Shown here in pieces: positions 61,501 through 64,000 of a stretch of DNA of 64,000 nt (within the stretch, counting starts at the first letter, position 1; the number at the start of each line of letters is the position of its first letter). This DNA is from Myoxocephalus aenaeus (lineage: Eukaryota; Chordata; Actinopteri; Perciformes; Cottidae). The position numbers and the translations under genes are program-made. The stretch is taken from the NCBI GenBank assembly GCA_038501785.1, contig JBAMJR010000097.1, positions 1,023,501-1,087,500 of the forward strand, given 5' to 3'. Below the pieces are notes generated by a model. It was not told the DNA's origin and did no database searches. It saw nothing but the letters and a program-made list of their open reading frames with translations.

Positions 61501-62592
61501 CTTGTTCTGGGCCAGCTTGCCGCTCTGCTCCAGGTTGTGGCGGTTGCGAGCCTGAAAAACGCACAGCAGCGGAAGTCTCAGACGCGCTCTTCTCTTCTTC
61601 CTCATGCTGGAAGAAGGAGATTATGAATCGGATCATTTACCTGCAGCTCCTGGTAGAGTTTCCTCAGCTCCAGGGCCGCGGGGCCGGACAGGGGTGATCC
61701 TTTCTGGCCAGCGTGTGGCCCCTGGGACCCGGCGTGTGGCCCCTGAGCCGGTGCGACCGAGTGCAGCTGAAGGCGACCCCTCCTCAAATCCTCCAGCTGC
61801 TGGGTCAACTGGTGAGACCATTTAGAGAGAGATTAACAACTCGCCCGACCTAAACTCAGTTTTGCTTGATTTTGACATCCTGAGAACTCACTCCACCTCA
61901 GTGACAAAGGGGCCCCCACATTACCTGGTCGACTCTGACCACAGCGGACTGCAGTTCTGCCTGCTTCTCCTGAAACAGGCTGCTGACATGGTTGATCTCT
62001 GCAGCTGCACACGGACAGAAGAAATAAGACAAATGAGATCGCCATCTTACTGACTAATGAAGCTTATTTAAGTTTGCCTCTATGTTTGATGCCTGTATAA
62101 ATCTCCAGCAATGTGCACGGGGTTCCCTCACACTATTCAATATGATATTATTAATATGTAAACATAAAGTGCAGTGTCTGTAAGCCATGCTACTGTAATC
62201 TCTTACAGAGGTTCCCGTTGATCAGTTTGCTGTAGTCAACTTGTCCCCTCATGGCTCGGATCTTCTTAAGCTTGGCCTCCTGAGTCTCCACTCGCTCCTT
62301 CAGCCGCTGCAGCTTCTCAGCTTCAGACTGAACAAGAAGGGAGAAGAAGAAAAAGACACAAGCTTAAATACCCGTTTGCGTTTTCAACTCATTTTAATCG
62401 GCATCTAATGTGGCAAAAACTACAAAGTGTCTAAACCGACCACCCCACAGTATGAATGCAAGATAAAAGGTTTCAACCGTAATAGGTTTGAGTGCCTTAT
62501 AGTGTTTAAAGACTGATAAAAGACAGACAGCACACCTGCGTCTGTGCCTGATTAGATCTGCCTCCCTGGTGAAGGTACCTCAGTCTCTGCTC
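46759..62592 (-). CDS. ppp1r13b: ASPP1 (protein phosphatase 1 regulatory subunit 13B), all but the N terminus
   Basis: ASPP proteins bind p53-family factors and PP1 through their C-terminal ankyrin-SH3 part and promote apoptotic gene activation. Eighteen exons in matching phase encode 901 residues here (human ASPP1 is about 1090, so roughly 150-200 N-terminal residues are off the right edge). In order: coiled coil (visible residues about 1-190), proline-rich region with S-R-P-Q-S-P-R-K-G-P and S-S-S-I-Y-S-M-Y-L-Q-Q, the P-R-P-L-K-K-R-S-S-I motif, RVKF PP1-docking motif (about 694-697), ankyrin repeats (about 700-820), SH3 with A/T-L-W-D-Y and E-W-W-W-A-R-L, and the tail L-Y-P-R-I-K-P-R-Q-R. 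L-L-L-D-A-S-L and G-V-Q-E-K-L-G-V-M favour ASPP1 over ASPP2 (tp53bp2). Confidence 0.88.
47490..48108 (-). repeat. 31-bp minisatellite in the last ppp1r13b intron
   Basis: About 20 head-to-tail copies of a 31-bp unit (minus strand core ATGGGTCATTCTCATCTCAT). The main variant is C or T in GTGCCATG/GTGTCATG, plus one gacgag unit at 47711. It starts about 20 bases from the SH3 exon donor. Confidence 0.97.
48129..48328 (-). CDS. ppp1r13b: ppp1r13b exon, SH3 domain
   Basis: 200 bases (acceptor TCCCAG, donor GTGAGT) encoding G-V-Q-E-K-L-G-V-M-N-K-G, D-E-L-S-F-S-E-G-D and E-W-W-W-A-R-L-N-D-R-E-G-Y. The donor is only about 20 bases from the 31-bp minisatellite. Confidence 0.95.
48447..48613 (-). CDS. 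ppp1r13b: ppp1r13b exon, ankyrin repeats
   Basis: 167 bases (acceptor TCCCAG, donor GTACGT) encoding T-P-L-H-C-A-A-S-C-N-S-V-H-L-C-K through A-A-D-K-C-E-E-M-E-E-G-Y and C-S-Q-F-L-Y. Confidence 0.95.
49059..49192 (-). CDS. ppp1r13b: ppp1r13b exon, ankyrin repeats
   Basis: 134 bases (acceptor TTTAAG, donor GTCAGT) encoding P-N-D-E-G-I-T-P-L-H-N-A-V-C-A-G-H and L-L-D-F-G-V-N-V-N-A-A-D-S-D-G. Confidence 0.94.
49450..51915. repeat. 29-bp minisatellite of about 85 copies in a ppp1r13b intron
   Basis: The unit is GATAAACTCCTTGGTGTAG plus TTTACTATGA. Variants are tgtag/tatag, ctatg/ctgtg and gagata/gggata. Three copies carry a 3-base tag insertion (50341, 50518 and 50695), exactly 177 bp apart. A block of gggata units recurs after 203 bp (51360 and 51563). 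Higher-order units of six and seven monomers have thus been copied. Confidence 0.97.
51916..53079. other. ppp1r13b intron after the minisatellite
   Basis: No exon was recognised. At 52178-52208 GGCCTAACGACGCCCCTG looks like one terminus of an hAT element, without a matching partner. The remainder is unassigned. Confidence 0.4.
53080..53420 (+). pseudogene. collapsed hAT transposase (zinc finger joined to dimerisation domain)
   Basis: The plus strand encodes V-C-L-V-C-G-E-Q-I-E-V-F-K, a stop, N-R-H-Y-E (a BED-like C2H2 finger of ZBED/GTF2IRD2-type hAT proteins), followed within 50 bases by L-F-G-S-T-S-I-C-E-Q-T-F-S-V-M-K-F-N-K-S-R, the hAT C-terminal dimerisation domain. The catalytic core normally between them is gone. 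It lies antisense in a ppp1r13b intron. Confidence 0.75.
53651..53788 (-). CDS. ppp1r13b: ppp1r13b exon, RVKF motif and first ankyrin helix
   Basis: 138 bases (acceptor CCGCAG, donor GTAACA) encoding K-R-T-N-L-K-K-P-S-S-E-R-T-G-H-G-L-R-V-K-F then A-L-L-L-D-A-S-L-E-G-E-F. RVKF is a PP1-docking motif. The 29-bp minisatellite lies in the following intron. Confidence 0.94.
53938..54305 (-). CDS. ppp1r13b: ppp1r13b exon, variable acidic/proline-rich linker
   Basis: 368 bases (acceptor TTCTCAG, donor GTAGGC) encoding N-T-F-Y-Q-P-D-C then a poorly conserved linker with N-N-N-N and S-P-S-P-S-P-P-A-P-P. An asparagine run at this place also occurs in mammalian ASPP1. Confidence 0.85.
54421..54458 (-). 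CDS. ppp1r13b: ppp1r13b micro-exon
   Basis: Only 38 bases (acceptor GTGCAG, donor GTAAGA), encoding F-N-T-L-A-G-S-M-E-G-G-S, matching F-N-T-L-A-G-G-M-E-G of ASPP1. Phases on both sides fit. Confidence 0.88.
54791..54941 (-). CDS. ppp1r13b: ppp1r13b exon
   Basis: 151 bases (acceptor TCCACAG, donor GTCTGT) encoding L-R-Y-Q-S-D-A-D-L-E-V-L-R-R-R-L and P-R-P-L-K-K-R-S-S-I-T-E-P-E-G-P. Confidence 0.93.
55191..55542 (+). mobile_element. probable solo LTR
   Basis: The GC-rich block begins TGTGGCGGCGGGGC and ends GGGGTTAACGCA, with AATAAAGC at 55467 on the plus strand as in the R region of LTRs, and a TTGTGCCGCCCGAA segment near the end. No matching 5-bp flanks were found, so the exact borders are uncertain. 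It is in the intron between the exons at 55646 and 54941. Confidence 0.5.
55646..55858 (-). CDS. ppp1r13b: ppp1r13b exon, proline-rich region
   Basis: 213 bases (acceptor TCCGTAG, donor GTAGGT) encoding V-Y-G-K-P-I-L-P, a glycine-rich stretch, then P-R-P-L-S-P-T-K-L-T-P-V. Confidence 0.92.
55990..56211 (-). CDS. ppp1r13b: ppp1r13b exon, proline-rich region
   Basis: 222 bases (acceptor CCTTTAG, donor GTCATT) encoding A-V-A-V-R-P-Y-V-P, S-R-P-Q-S-P-R-K-G-P and N-S-S-S-I-Y-S-M-Y-L-Q-Q, strongly conserved in ASPP proteins. Confidence 0.92.
57061..57262 (-). CDS. ppp1r13b: ppp1r13b exon, proline-rich region
   Basis: 202 bases (acceptor TCGCCAG, donor GTAATT) encoding L-P-S-G-Y-G-T-Y-P-S-A-T and Q-Q-I-Q-Q-R-I-S-I-P-P-S, both matching ASPP1. 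The middle is poorly conserved. Confidence 0.85.
57378..57445 (-). CDS. ppp1r13b: ppp1r13b exon, proline-rich region
   Basis: 68 bases (acceptor GTTCAG, donor GTACTG) encoding A-N-E-A-S-W-P-S-I-S-K-N and S-D-W-R-T-N-S-P-E-Q, the counterpart of A-N-D-G-N-W-P in ASPP1. A mutilated duplicate is at about 30500-30545. Confidence 0.82.
57446..60598. other. ppp1r13b intron, source of duplicated fragments
   Basis: A 3-kb intron stretch. 57665-57860 and 58370-58480 have copies at 30620-30955; 59588-59695 has a copy at 38845-38955. A (TG)n tract is at 58505-58556 and a CA-rich run at 59560-59586. No exon was recognised. Confidence 0.6.
58505..58556 (+). repeat. (TG)n microsatellite
   Basis: About 26 TG units in a ppp1r13b intron. 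At the paralogous position near 30958 the copy has no such tract, so it was gained here or lost there. Confidence 0.95.
60599..60718 (-). CDS. ppp1r13b: possible in-frame cassette exon of ppp1r13b
   Basis: 120 bases with acceptor GTGCAG and donor GTAACA, open throughout, phase 1 in and phase 1 out, so it can be included or skipped without breaking the frame. It would add 40 residues around K-P-P-G-Q-W-K-E-T-D-L-D-I-V. The pyrimidine tract is weak and I know of no counterpart in mammalian ASPP1, so it may not be real. Confidence 0.35.
61106..61301 (-). CDS. ppp1r13b: ppp1r13b exon, start of proline-rich region
   Basis: 196 bases (acceptor GTTCAG, donor GTTGGT) encoding L-S-R-M-N-G-V and G-R-V-A-A-V-C-P-Y-I-Q-V-P. 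The exit phase (1) fits both the cassette candidate and the exon at 57378. Confidence 0.9.
61411..61551 (-). CDS. ppp1r13b: ppp1r13b exon, coiled coil end
   Basis: 141 bases (acceptor TTTTCAG, donor GTACAC) encoding A-R-N-R-H-N-L-E-Q through K-E-L-L-N-K-R-N and R-I-G-D-L-R-E-R-L. Confidence 0.92.
61641..61808 (-). CDS. ppp1r13b: ppp1r13b exon, coiled coil
   Basis: 168 bases (acceptor TCACCAG, donor GTAAAT) encoding L-T-Q-Q-L-E-D-L-R-R-G-R-L through E-L-R-K-L-Y-Q-E-L-Q. A G-P-H-A-G unit is repeated in the linker. Confidence 0.92.
61925..62004 (-). CDS. ppp1r13b: ppp1r13b exon, coiled coil
   Basis: 80 bases (acceptor GTGCAG, donor GTAATG) encoding A-E-I-N-H-V-S-S-L-F-Q-E-K-Q-A-E-L-Q then V-R-V-D-Q. 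Confidence 0.9.
62207..62327 (-). CDS. ppp1r13b: ppp1r13b exon, coiled coil
   Basis: 121 bases (acceptor GTTCAG, donor GTAAGA) encoding S-E-A-E-K-L-Q-R-L-K-E-R-V-E through R-G-Q-V-D-Y-S-K-L-I-N-G-N-L, a hallmark segment of the ASPP coiled coil. Confidence 0.9.
62536..62592 (-). CDS. ppp1r13b: ppp1r13b exon (first visible)
   Basis: 57 bases, acceptor TTCCAG, donor GTGTGC. It encodes E-Q-R-L-R-Y-L-H-Q-G-G-R, the counterpart of E-Q-R-L-H-F-L-K-Q in ASPP proteins. Confidence 0.75.
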
Positions 62593-62936
62593 CTGGAAGA
62601 AGAAAAATAAAAGGTATAATAATTTAAAAAATAAATAAATACGGTGCACATTTTTAGATGTTTATTTCCAGACACATTTTCAGTTGCAACATTTCTTCCA
62701 ATGGGAGAGGACAAGTTCCTCCTTCTGCTCACACCCAAGAAGGTAAAATGTGCATTTTCTCAATGGACTTCTTACTAGAGCGAGAAATATCATTTTTTTA
62801 CCTCACTTTTCTCACTGTTTTGGACTGTCGGTTTGCTGTCTGACTCTTGAACACCCACTTAAGCTGTTGCAACTTATTGCCACACACAAACCAATACAAT
62901 TTACTGGTTTGTTGTGTTGCAATCTAATCACGTATA
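62593..62936. other. ppp1r13b intron before the Tc1 element
   Basis: No exon or repeat boundary was recognised. Earlier coding exons of ppp1r13b should lie beyond 64000. Confidence 0.4.
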
Positions 62937-64000
62937 CACCGCGTTCCACATTATTATGCAAATTGCACTTTGCTCAGATTTTCCTAAATAGTAATGCACA
63001 GTCAGTCAGTATCATTTTCAAGTCATCAACTGTTAGAGTATAAGTCAAATTCTATTGAACAAACCTCCTAATGATAACAGTATTTTTTTCAAAAATAAAA
63101 AACTCAAAATGCAGTGTTCCAAATTATTATGCAGAATTTCAGAATTTCAGATATTTTATAGGTTGTAAAGAACAAAAAAATGTCATTTGTTGAATTTGCA
63201 GCATTAGGAGGTCATATTTACTGAAATCAAGAAAAGTTTGAATCAAAAACATCTTAACAGGTCAAGTTACATGTTAACATAGGACCTCTTCTTTGATATC
63301 AACTTCACAATTCTTGCATCCATTGAACTTGTGAGTTCTTTGATAGTTTCTGCTTTAATGTCTTTGCAGGATGCCATAATAGCCTCCCAGAGCACCTGCT
63401 TGGACGTGAACTGCCTTCCACCCACATAGATCTTTTGCTTGATGATGCTCCAAAGGTTCTCAATAGGGTTAAGGTCAGGGGAAGATGGGGGCCACACCAT
63501 GAGTTTCTCTCCTTTAATGCCCATAGCAGCCAATGCCCCAGAGGTATTCTTTGCAGCATGACATGGTGCATTGTCATGCATGAATATGATTTTGCTACGG
63601 AAGGCACGCTTCTTCTTTTTGTACCACAGAAGAAAGTGGTCAGTCAGAAACTCTACATACTTTGCCGAGGTCATTTTCACACCGTCGGGGACCCTGAAGG
63701 GGCCTACCAGCTCTCTCCCCATGATTCCGGCCCAAAACATGACTCCGCCACCTCCTTGTTGACGTCTCAGCCTTGTTGGGACATGGTGGCCATTCACCAA
63801 CCATCCACTACTCCATCCATCAGGACCATCAAGGGTTGCACGGCACTCATCCGTAAACAAAACAGTTTGAAAGTTAGTCTTCATGTAGTCCTGAGCCCAC
63901 TGCAACCTTTTTTGCTTGTGAGCTTGGTTTAGGGGTGGCCGAATAACAGGTTTAAGGACACTTGCAAACCTCTTGAGCATCCTACATCTTGAAGTTCGCG
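62937..64000 (-). mobile_element. Tc1/mariner transposon of DD37E type, truncated by window edge
   Basis: The visible terminus follows TATA at 62933-62936 and reads CACCGCGTTCCACATTATTA. A second copy of its core (GTTCCAAATTATTATGCA) lies at 63115-63132 in the same direction, about 170 bp inward, an IR/DR arrangement like that of Sleeping Beauty-type elements. The transposase is on the minus strand. The other terminus is outside the window. Confidence 0.9.
63267..64000 (-). CDS. Tc1/mariner transposase with D..D-37-E spacing, partial
   Basis: The frame is open without a stop from 63267 to the window end (at least 243 codons). Catalytic residues are present: L-F-T-D-E (first aspartate), F-M-H-D-N-A-P-C-H (second aspartate) and N-P-I-E-N-L-W (glutamate). 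Thirty-seven residues separate the second aspartate and the glutamate, so it is DD37E rather than the DD34E of standard Tc1. DD37E elements (the TRT group) are known from vertebrates. The start and the DNA-binding domain are outside the window. The gene lies within a ppp1r13b intron in the same orientation. Confidence 0.88.
   Translation of the reverse strand, partial: RTSRCRMLKRFASVLKPVIRPPLNQAHKQKRLQWAQDYMKTNFQTVLFTDECRATLDGPDGWSSGWLVNGHHVPTRLRRQQGGGGVMFWAGIMGRELVGPFRVPDGVKMTSAKYVEFLTDHFLLWYKKKKRAFRSKIIFMHDNAPCHAAKNTSGALAAMGIKGEKLMVWPPSSPDLNPIENLWSIIKQKIYVGGRQFTSKQVLWEAIMASCKDIKAETIKELTSSMDARIVKLISKKRSYVNM

Noticed and set aside
46759..62592. Identification as tp53bp2 (ASPP2) instead of ppp1r13b
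   Set aside because: A-S-L-E-G-E-F, H-H-H-I-V-K-F-L-L-D-F and G-V-Q-E-K-L-G-V-M agree with ASPP1; ASPP2 differs at these places. This relies on remembered family sequences, so a tree would be the final test.

Overview
This is a stretch of vertebrate nuclear DNA, almost certainly from a ray-finned (teleost) fish. Genes are split into short exons with GT..AG introns. The repeats are those typical of teleosts: several Tc1-like families, small hAT elements with 8-bp target duplications, a Harbinger derivative, L2-like and L1-like LINEs, LTR remnants and very many (CA)n and (TA)n tracts. I make no species call.

Three cellular genes are recognisable, all on the minus strand. (1) The 5' part of a synaptotagmin-14-type gene: coding exon 1 at 19312-19324, exon 2 at 8979-9026, and a transmembrane exon at 2290-2442. 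Its C2-domain exons lie off the left edge. (2) A complete serine dehydratase-like gene (sdsl): eight coding exons between 43687 and 41180, 323 residues, with all pyridoxal-phosphate motifs present. (3) Most of an ASPP-family gene, best matched to ppp1r13b (ASPP1): 18 coding exons plus one possible cassette exon between 62592 and 46759. They encode coiled coil, proline-rich region, RVKF motif, ankyrin repeats, SH3 and the C-terminal tail. The N-terminal exons lie off the right edge.

Layout. 1-19.3 kb is syt14 exons in large introns holding two hAT MITEs, a foldback MITE, LINE tails and long microsatellites. 19.4-21.9 kb is a (TA)n/(CA)n block with a dead Tc1 element that itself carries a nested hAT MITE. 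22-41 kb is a gene-poor mosaic: a Harbinger derivative and an LTR-like element that break up an unrecognised coiled-coil coding region, a 4.2-kb L1-like LINE with a 15-bp target duplication, Tc1 and L2 remnants, and decayed copies of DNA from the two neighbouring genes (ppp1r13b intron/exon pieces at 30.3-31.0 kb, sdsl 3' flank at 25.3-26.4 kb). 41.2-43.7 kb is sdsl, with a CpG-rich block carrying duplicated E-box/CRE-like sites at 44.4-44.7 kb. 46.7-62.6 kb is ppp1r13b, with two minisatellites in its introns (a 31-bp unit beside the SH3 exon; about 2.47 kb of a 29-bp unit with higher-order structure). 62.9 kb to the end is a Tc1/mariner element whose open transposase frame has D..D-37-E spacing.

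The three genes do not form a pathway. Synaptotagmin-14 is a membrane-trafficking protein, SDSL is a cytosolic amino-acid catabolic enzyme, and ASPP1 is a p53/PP1-binding regulator of apoptosis. The most unusual signals are the tRNA-like A/B-box blocks found inside hAT MITEs of two different families, the DD37E transposon, the higher-order minisatellite, and the gene-fragment duplications. No wholly new system could be shown from sequence alone.
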